Shown here: positions 43,327 to 55,160 of the stretch, in pieces
Layout: every line of letters starts with the position of its first letter
Numbering within the stretch: the stretch's first letter is position 1
DNA from: Armigeres subalbatus
Lineage: Eukaryota; Arthropoda; Insecta; Diptera; Culicidae
Direction of reading: 5' to 3'
Length of the DNA stretch: 64,000 nucleotides
Assembly (NCBI RefSeq): GCF_024139115.2
Contig: NW_026943225.1
Location: 1 to 64,000 of the forward strand
The notes under the pieces: model-generated
Database searches by the model: none
What the model was told of the DNA's origin: nothing
Seen by the model: the letters and a program-made list of their open reading frames with translations, nothing else
Translations under genes and position numbers: made by a program

Positions 43327-44585
43327 ATTATATTGAACTACACATCTAAATTTGTACGAACCTTTTACTATTTATGAGTTACTTCTTAAATCTTTATTAA
43401 CTCAGTTCAATTAATGTTATGAGAACTTTGAGGTTTTCATCTATTCAAAAGTAATTAGACATTCATGAAAGTTTGCAACTAATATCAATGTAGTATCTAT
43501 CATGAATTACTCAACATCTGATACTGATTATTCTTGGCTTTAAACCACTGACTACATGAATTTCCCGTTTCCATATTCAGCTTCGATCATATTCAAATTT
43601 ATTCAATCCACTCCCCGATAAGCTTCGCATCAGCAAACAGCCCTCACTTGGTTCTGGCTTGCTAATTTTTTCCCCAAGCTTTTCCACAAAATCCTCTGAC
43701 GACATAATTCCGCAGTTTGACACACGGCTGTTTCGTTTTTACATTTTAACGGTGGGTAACACCTGTCATCGCTCGACTTATAGGGAAAGAAAGCCGCTAA
43801 AACACGCACGATGTTTCACGGTCTGTCGAACGATGCGGATTTTCGAATTTTCAATCAATCAAGTATCAACCGGGAGAGGATTCCGCCGTCGTCGTTCGAC
43901 TCTCACGACAATGGCATCGTCGTTGGAAATTGCAAAATTAAAATTTTCCCGCATTTTCTTCTGTGTGCACGTGTGTCGCCGCCTGTTCTCGGCCAGATGG
44001 AAGGAAATGCGAACCACCAAGTGGAAATACTGGGGGCCACGAACGATGGTAGGACGGCGTGGAGTGAAACTTTTCGGCTTTAGTGGCCGGATGCTGGCCA
44101 CAGATTGGCGGTTTGTGGGCTACAAAATATCGTCGACAATCGATTGATGGCTAGTTTTCTTTACTCCAGCATTGAAGTTGAAAACGGGGTGTAAATGATG
44201 ATATCCTTCATGAGAAAATATGACACAGATCCTGTGCTATACTTTAGTCAACAAACTTTGTCCACCGGATATGTGATCAATGTGTCAGAGCTTCAATGGA
44301 ATATGAGCGATGCAGGGCAACAAAATGGAAAACTTCCGCCCTAGCAGCACTATCTTCAGTTGGAGTTCGGTGCTGTGGGAAGTTGGACGATAATGGAACT
44401 GGTAAGGAAACGTGTGTCATATCTTCGTGGTGGTCGTCACCGTTACACGGTGGAGTATTGCTTCCACCTTGTTGGAGACAATTTCTAGAGAACGGTAATA
44501 TAAATAAGATAGCAAAAATGAATTTTTGACACGTCAAGTACTGTTTTGGGTAATCATGATCCAACATTTGCAGTTCCTTATATTC
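43327..44585. other. Unique stretch, no gene confirmed
   Basis: A 162-residue frame at 43659-44147 overlaps two other comparable frames on both strands and shows no motif I recognise. Probably host non-coding DNA. Confidence 0.45.
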
Positions 44586-44597
44586 ATGCACCTATGT
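44586..44597. repeat. SINE target-site duplication, left
   Basis: atgcacctatgt, repeated at 44889-44900. Confidence 0.9.
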
Positions 44598-44888
44598 CTT
44601 CTTCTTCTTATTGGCATTACATCCCCACACTGGGACAGAGCCGCCTCGCAGCTTAGTGTTCATTAAGCACTTCCACAGTTACTAACTGCGAGGTTTCTAA
44701 GCCAAGTTACCATTTTTGCATTCGTATATCATGAGGCTAACACGATGATACTTTTATGCCCAGGGAAGTCGAGACAATTTCCAATCCGAAAATTACCTAG
44801 ACCAACACCGGGAATCAAACCCAGCCACCCTCAGCATGGTCTTGCTTTGTAGCCGTGCGTCTTACCGCACGGCTAAGGAGGGCCCCTT
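44598..44888 (-). mobile_element. Full-length Feilai-like SINE
   Basis: Minus-strand, 291 bp. The 5' head carries ggggccctccttagccgtgcg, an A box, and a box-B-like ggtttgattcc. The body contains the 'cattcgtatatcatgagg' block, and the tail is (AAG)n. A perfect 12-bp duplication flanks it. One B-box substitution (C to T) may weaken transcription. Confidence 0.95.
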
Positions 44889-44900
44889 ATGCACCTATGT
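44889..44900. repeat. SINE target-site duplication, right
   Basis: atgcacctatgt, matching 44586-44597. Confidence 0.9.
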
Positions 44901-46200
44901 ACTTGAATATAAATGCAACACTCGAAATAGTTATTATGAAGTTACAGCTGTAGTGTTCAGTTCCATAAAATTTGATTTGAGATGGCTTTCACAATATTCA
45001 TAATCTCCAACTTCTATTGTGATACATTGAAGAGATTTCAAAGATATTTTTGTATTTTTCTCCCTTTTTCTATTGAACAAAAACATGTGTGTTATTTGTT
45101 AATGAGCCGGGTTATAGATAAAGCTTCGCAAGAATTTATACGCAGACGTGATAAGTTCGACCTTCCATTCCCAAGAAATCCAATTTTGAAAAGCTAAATT
45201 AAACAAATACCTATCTGCGCATTGTTGCCTCTACCATATGGACGGGGAGTGACATGCCTTTGAAGCCGGAAATGTGAATTTGTATGCGAGGTAAGGGAGG
45301 AAAATGATGACAAGCTGTGAAATGGACAAGTTTCTCATCGCCAAAGCCAGCCCCAACGGCGAAGTGATGACAAACCTTCGGATCTCCGGGATGGAGTCTT
45401 GCACCGGATTTCACTAGCTTTTCTCAAGCCGAAAAAAAATTCACATATTCCACATGAAGAGGAATGTCGCCCAAGCCGACCGAGTGAGTGCCGAAGCCAT
45501 CCGTGATATTTTCATGTTATTTATGAAAATTGAATATTTTATATTCATACATGTGCGACATAGCACTATACGGAAAGAGAGAAATGATGACGATAAATGG
45601 CGGTAAGGGTGAGGGATGGATCCTGTGTCGGGTGTGAGCTAACGTCGTCGTCATTTGGAGCCGGACGACGAAGTAATAACGTCTTCATCAGATAGGCAAG
45701 CTGGGGAGGAAATTTGTAGGATTTTTTTCCGAAGCTATCTTTACATCCACTATCAAGATGTTGGCAGAGCGGACTACGATAATCTGATTTAAGTGGAAGT
45801 AAAATGAAAGTTTCTCTCTGTGGTTTAGAGCTTTTTTTTTGAAGAAGAGCAGGCAAATTGCTGAAATTGCAAACATAATTACACTTTCTTGTTACATGAA
45901 AAACAATGTCTACTCGATTTATTAAATTAAACAATTTGCTTATTTTATATTAGCAAAAAAAGGCATTGGAAATTTAACAAAATCAGATAATCGACGTTTA
46001 AACCTTTAGTTATAAAAACAGATAACTTGGTTATAAAAACAGATAACTCGATAACGTGAAAACTTGGTATTGACTTGTTTCGAGCATGTTTACAGCGGCT
46101 CAGCACGAGTTACCTTTAAGGACGGGCCCCTCGGAATCCAAAACTAATTTCACTAACGCACCGCGAGCAATACGGAAGCAAAACTGTAATTCCTGGTATA
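44901..46200. other. Unique stretch, no gene confirmed
   Basis: 45210-45800 has a more balanced composition and overlapping short minus-strand frames (67, 122 and 62 residues), none recognised. Confidence 0.45.
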
Positions 46201-46204
46201 CCGG

Positions 46205-47296
46205 GTAGTCTCACGTATGTCTTGGTCGGTCACGTTGATAGCGGTCATATCTCCAATTCCACCACAACATCGCTCTTCTTCTGCCATCCACACCCCATCT
46301 CCGTTGTGTATGATGGGGTTCTCCCATAGATTGGACCAAAACTGAGTGACTTCTCAAATCTCCAGAAGTCGGCTTTGTCATTTCGGATGTGGCTGTAGAG
46401 CTCCCGTTCGTTGATGTTGAACATTCGATTTTGCTTCTTCCTCTTCGAACATTCTCCAACGTCGCAGTTGTTTAGCAAGAGCACTTAACCGCTATACATG
46501 GGGGTCGAGAATCTCAGTTATGTTCGCCTCGGTGAGATCACGGCGTTCTGTGGGTTTCACAATTTCAGCAACATTCCGAACTAGCCTCGTTGATCGATTC
46601 CCCAGCTTGTGCTGTGTTAATAGACCAATCTTTGACCGCAGTGTGGCGATGCGGGTCTCTAGAAGTCGCATCCACGCGGGCTTTTGAGGCGTGCGCGTCC
46701 ATCACTCTCAACTCGCGGGCGCGTTCGCAATCCCATCGTCCTTACAGCAGCCACTGTAGCCGAATACACGATAAACTGCAGCTTCTCAAGGTTTTCCACG
46801 GTTTTTAAGTACTGCAGCAATATATCTTGTTTAAGGATGCTTACTGCACTCGTCAACTGATAGGAGTAATGTAATTTTGATATCTGATGCCGGGACATGG
46901 CGTCTTTCCCACGGAACTGTGTAACTGTTGTGACCATATGATTGGCTAGTTCGTCCTTCAATTGCTGTCGTTGCAATTCCACTGTTGGTTTTGGAGCGGT
47001 GGTTGCAATCGAATCACGACGATTACTTGCGATTAATGCATCCCAACCCAACAGAACTAGTTTTCGACGTATCGCCTCACCTCCTCCTCCTCTCCAAATT
47101 TCATCTGCACTTCCTGCTTGATGTGATCTACGTCTTCTGGAGTCAGCATATTATGTGACATAATAGCTCTCTGGCGTGTGTACAACTTGTTCTGGTCAAG
47201 CTGGGGTGCAAACCGAGGGAACCTTTCATTGACGTCTCCAGCATCACCGGTCTGCCGGACATATCCGTCTCCATCCTGTTGCAAACGTGGTAGCAA
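46205..47296 (-). pseudogene. Probable LINE ORF remnant, pre-RT linker region
   Basis: A run of minus-strand frames that read as one broken protein: 47296-47057 (QLDQNKLYTRQRAIMSHNML), 47051-46659 (HQISKLHYSYQLTSAVSILK, then ENLEKLQFIVYSATVAAVRT), then 46660-46500 and 46484-46211 (KRKKQNRMFNINERELYSHI and FGPIYGRTPSYTTEMG). The Arg/Lys-rich NRMFNINERELY and WxxIYG-like pattern resembles the region just upstream of the RT in some non-LTR elements. No RT motif is present. The family is uncertain. Confidence 0.4.
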
Positions 47297-49561
47297 CCGA
47301 TCACGTACTGAGGATCATTGTCCTATTCTGTTGCAGTTTGCCACAAACGCTTATTGCCAGTTGAGTTTGTCCCAACATTTACAAGAGAGGACAATGTTGT
47401 TGTCATTGGCAATGTTGTTATTTTCAGGTATCTGGCAAACCCCATTCCTACCCACTACGTTTGACAATAGCCAAAAACTTTGAGTTTCCCATTGTTCTAT
47501 TGAAATTGGGTTTCCCACTGACAATTCTATTTTGTAAACAAATCACTATTCCGAAGTGATTTCTTCCAAATAGACGTAATTATTTTTCATAATTTTTCAA
47601 GAACTTTTGCGAAAGTATGAATGCTAGGGGCTATTTCAACAAGAATATTCATGCCTTTTAATAAATTCTCATATTTCAATCGGCACCAAGCGCTCTACTT
47701 CGCCAAAATATCACGATATTCAAAATACATTTTCAATGACAGGTTTCAACGATTATGATTACGCCTTCGTATTAAATTAATCGATGATTTTGATGCTGGC
47801 ATCAGAAACATGGCCGCTTCGCAGACCCCTGGTTATTTTACATTCCTTGTGCACCTCTCCTTCTTCTAGCCGCTGGCCGCTCACTCTGTCCCTCATCCCA
47901 GGACCAGTAGGGGCTCCTCCCTCGGGCAATCGCATGGGTGGTATTCTTTTCGATCATAGCTCCATTTCTGGGTATGCTTTCATTCCCGGAAGATACGGGT
48001 TCTGTAAAGTTATTTAATTCTTTACAGTGCTAAAGAGCTAGGTTCAAGCGCCAGTGCTCGCCCAAGAGTGGTTTTTCAATGGCGCTTAGGACTTCAGCTC
48101 CCACCTGCTCGAAATGGTGGTTCTTCATGGACGCCGAGGGTATTTCACCTGAGCTCCCACCTACAGTAGGGGAGGAGGTTCGGTTGTGGGCACCCTTTTT
48201 AATTTTGTCCATAACTTTAGTTCTAGTTGGTATTATGTCTACATTTTTATGCCAATGGAAAGCTAGACGTACAACCTTACTACTAGGAAAGAAATTAGTT
48301 TGATTACATCGATTTGAAACATTTTGTTATCAATTTCGCAAATTTGGAATTTTTGGACATTTCAGTTTTGTGGTTCGGTTGTGGGCACCCTTAAAAATCC
48401 GGCTAAGAATAACAAATGAAATGCACCCAGTTTCAAAGAGAAAGAGTATTTTATCAAAAAATAAAAAACTAATAAAATAAAATAAAAAACCTAGCAGTGA
48501 TGATGCCTTTCTCATACATTGAAGAGGGTAACGAAAACAATCACTTAACTAAGGTCAAAAATAGCACTTCAGGAAGTTGAATTTAACTTTTTCCATCAAT
48601 AGACCTTTTCCGTGAAAAAAAATTATTTGCTCAAATGGTTCCTTTTATTTTTCTGAGAGACTTTTCAAAGTGCTTCAGCTGTTTCGTCCGTGTAAGATCA
48701 ACAACGGCATTCTTTCAAGCTGACACCACGAACACGCTGAAACCCCGACTTCCGCTCTTAGCTGCTTAGCTGTTAGCTGCTTTGGTGGAGGTAATGGAGT
48801 TTTGTTTGGGCCAGCATAGTGGCTAGTGTATGACTTATTCATATGCTTTAAACTAATGGCAATAAAGCTTCGATCAACTATGACTTTTGATGCTGCCTGT
48901 ATTACAACATTTTTCGAATATTCTTTTATTCCTCAGACCCAACACGCCTCGACTAATTCGGGTTGATCTGGCACTTCCGATTTAACTTAACATGCGAAAC
49001 CGATTAACCGTATTGGTATGGTATCACTTCATCCGGAAAACCCGAGTATGTTATCGGGTGTAGTGAACAACGATCAAAGAAACGTCTCATATTTATGAAT
49101 CGAAAGCGGATCACCAATTGAAGAACACATCATATACAAGTCCTAGTGCAAAGCGGGCAATCATTGATACGGATCTTTTCGAGCAAATCGAAACGGCTTA
49201 ACAGGTCTGGTGACAACGAATGAAGGAAAGGGACGTCGGCGCTATCGATTACGTCATGATCACCACCATTGGCGATATTGTGTGATATGGTCCTTCGACC
49301 GGTTTATTGATTACGGAGACAGATTTTATGTAGCAAATTGCACGTTCGAATCTCGGTTCCAATGCAACTCACTGATTGATAATGGGATAATTTTGAATAA
49401 GGATAGTTGAAGACTAATTAATATGGAGTAGGAAGCAGGAAGTGATCGAAACAGAAGACGGAAGACTGAAATGAAGCAAAACAAAATAAAATCTGAAACA
49501 AAAAGTTAAAAAACTGAAGCAAAATTGAAAATTGTTTAGAGCTTCTTAGTGCAACGTCTTC
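47297..49561. other. No gene recognised
   Basis: The phrase gttcggttgtgggcaccctt occurs at about 48179 and 48374, suggesting a small dispersed repeat. Frames here are short and overlap each other. 49290-49370 has a weak tRNA-like 'cacgttcgaatctcggttcc' box. Confidence 0.4.
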
Positions 49562-49780
49562 ACTTGTCATAAAACGAGTTAGTTCTATCCCTTTCAAATC
49601 CAACACCAGATTGTAACTTTTAAGATACCTATTTCGACTTCAACAGTGAGGCTGTCTTTAGTGTCTCGGACTTGACTCGATTTAAGACAGCCCTACTGTT
49701 GAGGACGAAATACGTCTTTGTAAAGCTACAATAAACTGGGGAAATTGAATAGGACAGAACTAACTAGTCCTATGACAAGT
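49562..49780. mobile_element. Foldback element related to the palindrome at 7328-7603
   Basis: Imperfect arms at 49562-49664 and 49681-49780, e.g. gttagttctatcc versus ggacagaactaac. The inner motif 'gatacctatttcgacttcaa' and 'gtctttagtgtctcggactt' resembles the 7.4-kb palindrome. Older, with about 20-25% mismatches between arms by eye. It abuts the split SINE. Confidence 0.6.
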
Positions 49781-49870
49781 TATTAAGAGTTATATATCTT
49801 CTTGTTCTTCTTATTGGCATTACATCCCTTACTTGGACATTGCCGCCTCCCTACTAACTGTTCATCCAGC

Positions 49871-49878
49871 ACTTTTAC
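49871..49878. repeat. hAT-like target duplication, left
   Basis: acttttac, repeated at 52000-52007. Confidence 0.85.
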
Positions 49879-50329
49879 CATTGGCGTAAATAAGGGGGGG
49901 CTAGGGGGGGCTTAGCCCTCCCTAGAAAAAAATTAGCCCCTCCTAGGATTTCAAAAGTTTGTTAGGAGTGATATCAATTTATAGTAAATCATTACTGAAA
50001 AAGTTTAAAAAGTTTGAAGACAAATGAGTTATCTCCCATATTCATCCTATCGTAATGAAATGAGTGGAAGACAAATTAACTTATTTCTCATATCTGAGAA
50101 AGATTCATGTGTGTGGCAGGAAAATTGCACTTGGTGTTAATTATGAAAAGGCAATATTTAATTGATTTGAAAGTTTCACAGTAAGCTTGAAATGAACAAC
50201 AACGGAGAGCTACCAAAACATCAATCAAAGCAATCGTGGAACTCAGCAGTTAGCAGTCAAAGACATGTGGTCAACCATCACGGACTGGAGTGACAGTTAT
50301 CCAACAGATTTCCGCTTGCCTAGCAGCAT

Positions 50330-51390
50330 GATAATCGCCACAATTCCCATCAGCATCCGAGAAGGATTCTCATCAGAACCCGAGAGGAATTCCCATCAGA
50401 ATCCGAGAAGAATTCTAATTGGAATCTCTAAAGAATTCATTTCAGAATCATCGAAGTATTCCATTGGGAATCCAGAAGAATTCACATTGGATTCCTTTTT
50501 TTGAGGGATACCCTTGGGAATCTGTGGAGGATATACCCTTTATAATTCATGAAGGATTTGCTTCAGAATCTTTGTTAATTTGCTTCGGAATTCTTCCGGA
50601 GTCATTTGAAGATTGGTTTAGGAGTCGTCTGAAGATTCGGAATCGTTCGGAGATTTGCTTTGAATTTGTTGACGATTTGTTTCAGAATACTTCGACGATA
50701 CGCTTCAGAATCCCTAGAATATCGACGTTTGCCTCGGAATCCCTCAATGATTTGCTTCAAGAATCCCTTGACGATCGGAAATCCCTCTGACGATTTGGTT
50801 CGAAATCCCTCGACGGAATCATTCGACGATTTGCTTCCGAATTCCTCGAAGATTTAGTTAGATTTACTTCGGAATCATTTGACGAATTGCTTCGATAATT
50901 TGCTTTAACAACGAGTTGCTTCAACATCGCTGGAGGATTCCCTCCGGAATCGCTGGAGGATTCTTTACGGAATCCCTGGAGAATTAATACGAAGTCTTTC
51001 GACGATTTGCTTCGGGATCCATCGAGAGATTGCTTTGGAATCCTTGGACGATTTGCTTCTACATCCCTGGAACATTCACGTCTCAGTTCTTAGAATATTC
51101 CCGTCGGAGTTCCTGGAGGATGCTATTCGGATTCTTTAGAAGATGTTCATTGGAATCTCTGGAACATTCCCGTTGGAATCCCTGGAGGATTCCCGTAGAC
51201 ATCCCGGGAAGATTTGATGCCTAGAACATTCTCTTCGGACTCCCCGGTAGATTGCCTTCAGAATTCCTGGAGGAGGTTCCCGTCGAAATATCTGGGGATT
51301 CCCGTCGGAATCCTTGGAACATTTCCGTTGGAATCCAAAGGATTCTCATCGAAATCCTTGGAGGATTCCCGTCGGAGTCCATACAGGAAT
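50330..51390 (+). repeat. Degenerate GGAATCCCTGGAGGATTC satellite
   Basis: Units of about 30 bp, e.g. 'ttcccgtcggaatccctgga' and 'gatttgcttcggaatcc', tile this stretch inside the hAT-like element. Frames here (123, 79, 101 residues) are repeat products. Confidence 0.75.
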
Positions 51391-51429
51391 GTTGCATTTT
51401 TTTATTTGAGATTTTATGAAATTTATGAA

Positions 51430-51690
51430 ATACTAGTCGACCCGGCAGACGTTGTCCTGCATAGTAGGCGAAAATGCGCGTTGTGGACTGCCCATGCGAA
51501 ATTTCCATACGTGTCTTAGTTTCAGTTTTTAACGATTTACTCAACCTTATTCTTGATTTTCGCATATAGAAATATAAACCCGTCGGAAACAATTACGAAC
51601 ATATTTACTGAAGAAATGAATAAAATCCATCCAGCCGTTTTTGAGTTATGCGGATACGAACACAGACCATTTCATTTTTATTATATAGAT
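51430..51690 (+). mobile_element. SINE-like repeat with a 'gacccggcagacgttgtcct' head
   Basis: Begins actagtcgacccggcagacg and ends with 'gccgtttttgagttatgcgg', 'accatttcatttttatta' and 'tatagat'. This head and tail combination is widespread in insect genomes in a short RTE-related retroposon; that assignment is from memory of the motif. No target duplication was found. Confidence 0.45.
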
Positions 51691-51999
51691 GTATGCAAAA
51701 AATTCCCTGCCTACCGGTGGAAACCTGACGGCGATCACATATTGTCCTTCCAATGTGCGAGACAAACCCGAACGCTACTACACTTAGACGCAATAGCCAT
51801 GCACTATCAATTTGAGTCGTTGTTTGTAGCAATCATCGGATGGTAAACAAACACACTGGGATACAACAGAAAGCACGTGATGAAAGAAGCTCAATAAGAT
51901 GGTAAAATAATCGAGAAATGTTGAAAAGAAGCTCAAAATAGAGAAAATAGATGAAGGGGCTATAGCCCCCCCTAAGAATTGGGGCTAGTTACGCCAATG

Positions 52000-52007
52000 A
52001 CTTTTAC
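52000..52007. repeat. hAT-like target duplication, right
   Basis: acttttac, matching 49871-49878. Confidence 0.85.
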
Positions 52008-52205
52008 AGTTATTAACCGAAATTTCTAAGCCAAGATACCATTTTTGCATTCGTATATCATGAGGCTAACACGATGATACTTTTAATGCCCAGGGAAGGC
52101 GAGACAGTTTTAAAATCAATAATTGCCTAAACCGGGAATTGAATCCACCCTCAGCATGGCCTTGCTTTAAAGTCGCTTATCTTACCGCTATGTTAAGAAG
52201 GGCCC

Positions 52206-52786
52206 GCTCAAAAGGTTAAGAGGTTATATAAATAGTAAATTTGTTGACGAAGATTGCTAATATCTGTTGGAAGCAACCAATAATAAATCAAGTAGTCAGC
52301 AGTATGTAGTCATAATTAAGTAAACAAAAAAAAAACATGAGAAACGATAAAGCAAATGAAAAAGTCCTGGAGATATTGGCGTAAAAAAAATGAGTAGAAG
52401 GCGGCTGGCCGTCTCCAGAGTCCAGACCCACATGTGGCCCCCTCGAAAGTAGTCAATTTTCACATAGATGCTTACTCATTCAGGTTTGGAATCATATCAG
52501 GATTTTTTTGTAAACATCGAATCGTATGACTTCTATATGACCATTTGTTCGACAGATTATCGAGATTTTCATTGCAGAACGTAAAACCCAAGTAATATGG
52601 GCATTCCGATCCCGATGATTGTATCAAGCTCAGAATGAAGATTGCTGGAAACATTATATGTACATTCCTGTTCTAATAGGCTGCAACTTACGGTCGGATT
52701 TAAAAGAAGCGTGTACATTGTTCGATCTGAAATAATTGAAAGATCGATTTATATGTAAATTAAGATGAGTTTGTTCAAATAAATCT
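52206..52786. other. No gene recognised
   Basis: AT-rich, nothing identified. Confidence 0.5.
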
Positions 52787-52942
52787 CGCTTAACTTTTCA
52801 AAAGGACCTAAGCAACATTTTTTTCATGAGTTTATTTGAGTACTACAATTAACAGCTTTCATATTGGTCTGTTGATTGCAACATTCAAATTAATTAATGA
52901 AAAAAATGTTACTTAGGTCCTTTTAAAAGTAAAAGTTAAGCG
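52787..52942. mobile_element. MITE with about 40-bp inverted ends
   Basis: The left end 'cgcttaacttttcaaaagga' pairs with the right end 'tccttttaaaagtaaaagtt' followed by aagcg. Pairing continues through 'cctaagcaacatttttttcat'. Total 156 bp, no coding potential, no clear target duplication. Confidence 0.75.
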
Positions 52943-53230
52943 ATTATTTGGGAATTAGTAGGTAGTTCGTGGTAATCCGTTCGTAAAGAAAGAGGAGCGA
53001 GCGATTAATGAACCGTTTGTCCCGTTCCGACTATAGACACTGTAGATTCCATAGACGAGCTGTGGCGAAGGCAAGTATAGCCAATAGGGTGGTTAAAAAA
53101 ATCAATTTTGCTTCACAGCGCTCATCTGATTCTTTATCATGTTCTGAGTGTCCTCTGAAATTTGAGCTCATTTGGATTGAAACTGATTTAACACAAGCCG
53201 TTTCAAGTTTGCATGCAAATTAGTATGAGT

Positions 53231-53940
53231 TAGGGTGGCTCAAATTAGTATGGGAAAAACTTTGTTCAATTTTTTTGATGGGCCGCCCTCTTATTCGGTT
53301 CTATTTGATGCCCTGATGCTCTGGACAAAATTTCAGCCAAATCGGTCAACGTTTGGGCAGTGCTAAACTCGTTGGAAGTTTATATGGAAAAATGTATGCA
53401 GAAACATCCAAAAACAGTAAATTGCAGCTGGACTACACAACTTAAGATGAAGAACTATGATACTCATTCAGATCTTGGAGAATTTAATACAGAATGTTAT
53501 GCAGGAAACCGCGAGAAGATTCGAGTTTGCCCGGCTAAGTTATTAGCATTTCTCTGTAGTGGGGTTTGAGCAAATTTCGTTTCTTTTACCTTTGAAAAGA
53601 AATAAATTCACCCCTACAACACTCCAGTAAAATGCTAATATCTTTGCGTAATAAACTCTAATCTTCTCGCGGTTTTCAGCATAACATTCTGTATTTTATT
53701 TTACAAGAACTGAATGAGTATCATGGTTCTTGATCTTAAATTGTGCCGTCCAACTGCAAATCACTGTTTTTGGATGTTTCTGCATACATTTTTCCATATA
53801 AACTTCCAACGAGTTTAGCACTGCCCAAACGTTGACCGATTTGGCTGAAATTTTGTCCAGAGCATCAGGGCATCAAATAGAACCGAATAAGAGGGCGGCC
53901 CATCAAAAAAATTTGAAAAAGTGTTTTTTGAGCCACCCTA
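53231..53940. mobile_element. Palindromic foldback element, 710 bp
   Basis: Ends TAGGGTGGCTCAAA and its complement, with gtatgagt duplicated at 53223-53230 and 53941-53948. Pairing continues almost to the centre (about 53585), for example 'gttggaagtttatatggaaa' against its complement near 53800. The 8-bp duplication would fit hAT-like integration. No transposase. Confidence 0.8.
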
Positions 53941-53948
53941 GTATGAGT

Positions 53949-54690
53949 AAATATAATTTTTCATTATAACCTACATAGCTAAAAGGAATACTCAACAGCT
54001 TTAACCCAACGAAAACCGCATGTTGATTGATCGCCAGATTCCAGTACCAGTCTTAACGTAAGGCGATTCTATGGCAAAAAGATCCAGGCAACGATCTCCC
54101 CATGTGCTGTTCTGTTTTACATCTAGTTATATCGATCGGCAGGTTTATGCGGAATTCGCACTACCACTCATGGAGGTATGTCCATATCGTGACGTGTTCT
54201 TCCAATCACCCGATTTCGATCTTATTTCTTTTTGCCTGTCTTGGCACGGTGGTTTCCATACCATTAACCAAGCCGTCCACTACCAGGACGTTAGGCAAGA
54301 AGATTCACGCTTCGATTGTGTGCTGTTCAATAGATGGTCTTTATTTCTCCCTTTCACCCTCTATCGCTTCATACTTGTTCGCGCCCTAGCGAACGGCTTT
54401 CAATCTGATGATTTTCAATTATCTTTCGATTATCTACTCCCTCATACTTTGAGTAGAAATGACCGATAAAGCCGATAAACAAATCATTCACCACAATTAC
54501 GGTCGTAAAATCTGTTTCAATTATAATGATATACATAGTATAAGAACATTTTTTAGAGCTTTTTAGTGCAATGTCGTCACTTTTTATTAACCATGTTTCA
54601 TTAATTTGGTAGGTACAGTCATGTGTAATACTTTGGGAAGAGACATATATTAAAATATTCGTGGTTTGAAATAACTTGATTGATTTAGGT
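53949..54690. other. No gene confirmed
   Basis: A 132-residue plus-strand frame at 54071-54469 is the longest. It is not recognised and overlaps a 95-residue frame. 54555-54580 ('agagctttttagtgcaatg') resembles the flank at 49535. Confidence 0.4.
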
Positions 54691-54694
54691 TCGA

Positions 54695-55160
54695 ATTATG
54701 GTTCGGTTCGTCAGGCAGCATAGCATCTGTACCTCAGATGAGTATAATTCAGTTTCTCAAAAGATGGACCCATTTTGTAATGATAGTTTCGTAATGACAA
54801 ACGAGAAACTACCAAAACTCAACTTCCCGAGCGATCATCTGAACGGGGAGGAGAAAACTCGTTTGATTCAGACTCTACGTCCTTTAAGAGACGTTTTTTA
54901 AAGAGGGTAAAAAGCTAACTTTTACGCATAAAGTGAAACTTAGGATCCCAACTTCGGACGATATCTCAATTCATCAGAAGTAGCCACTATCACCCATTTG
55001 GGTGCTGCCCAAGAAAATGGAAAATTCTGGGAAGCAAAAGTATATAATTGTCATCGATTACAGAAAGTTAAACGAAAAAACTGTTGCTGATCGATAACCG
55101 ATTCCAGAAATTAGTGTAACTTTAGATCGGCTTGGCTAAGCACAATACTCTCTAGTAACA
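54695..55160 (+). pseudogene. Ty3/gypsy RT N-terminal fragment
   Basis: LNGEEKTRLIQTLRPLRDVF at 54840-54900, then after a stop [35 protein letters not shown] and [16 protein letters not shown]. These are the start of a gypsy-type RT (fingers and motif 1), frameshifted. It ends near DRLG, before the catalytic region. It could belong to the same family as the element at 19.2-23.7 kb, which lacks just this part. Confidence 0.7.

Larger units (their letters stand above)
49879..51999. mobile_element. Non-coding hAT-like DNA element, 2121 bp
   Basis: Perfect 11-bp inverted ends, CATTGGCGTAA at 49879-49889 and its complement at 51989-51999, with an 8-bp duplication, the hallmark of the hAT superfamily. 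G-rich then 'cttagccc' blocks lie next to both ends. The interior is a degenerate GGAATCC satellite plus a SINE-like insert. No transposase frame. Confidence 0.8.
49798..52205 (-). mobile_element. Feilai-like SINE split by a hAT-like element
   Basis: The 3' part of the SINE lies at 49798-49878 and the 5' part at 52000-52205, in the same minus orientation. Removing 49879-51999 and one 8-bp duplication joins them at the expected SINE position. The SINE itself is diverged, with small deletions in the head. Confidence 0.85.

Noticed and set aside
43659..44147. 162-codon plus-strand frame
   Set aside because: Overlaps comparable frames on both strands, has no recognised domain and no splice or start support.
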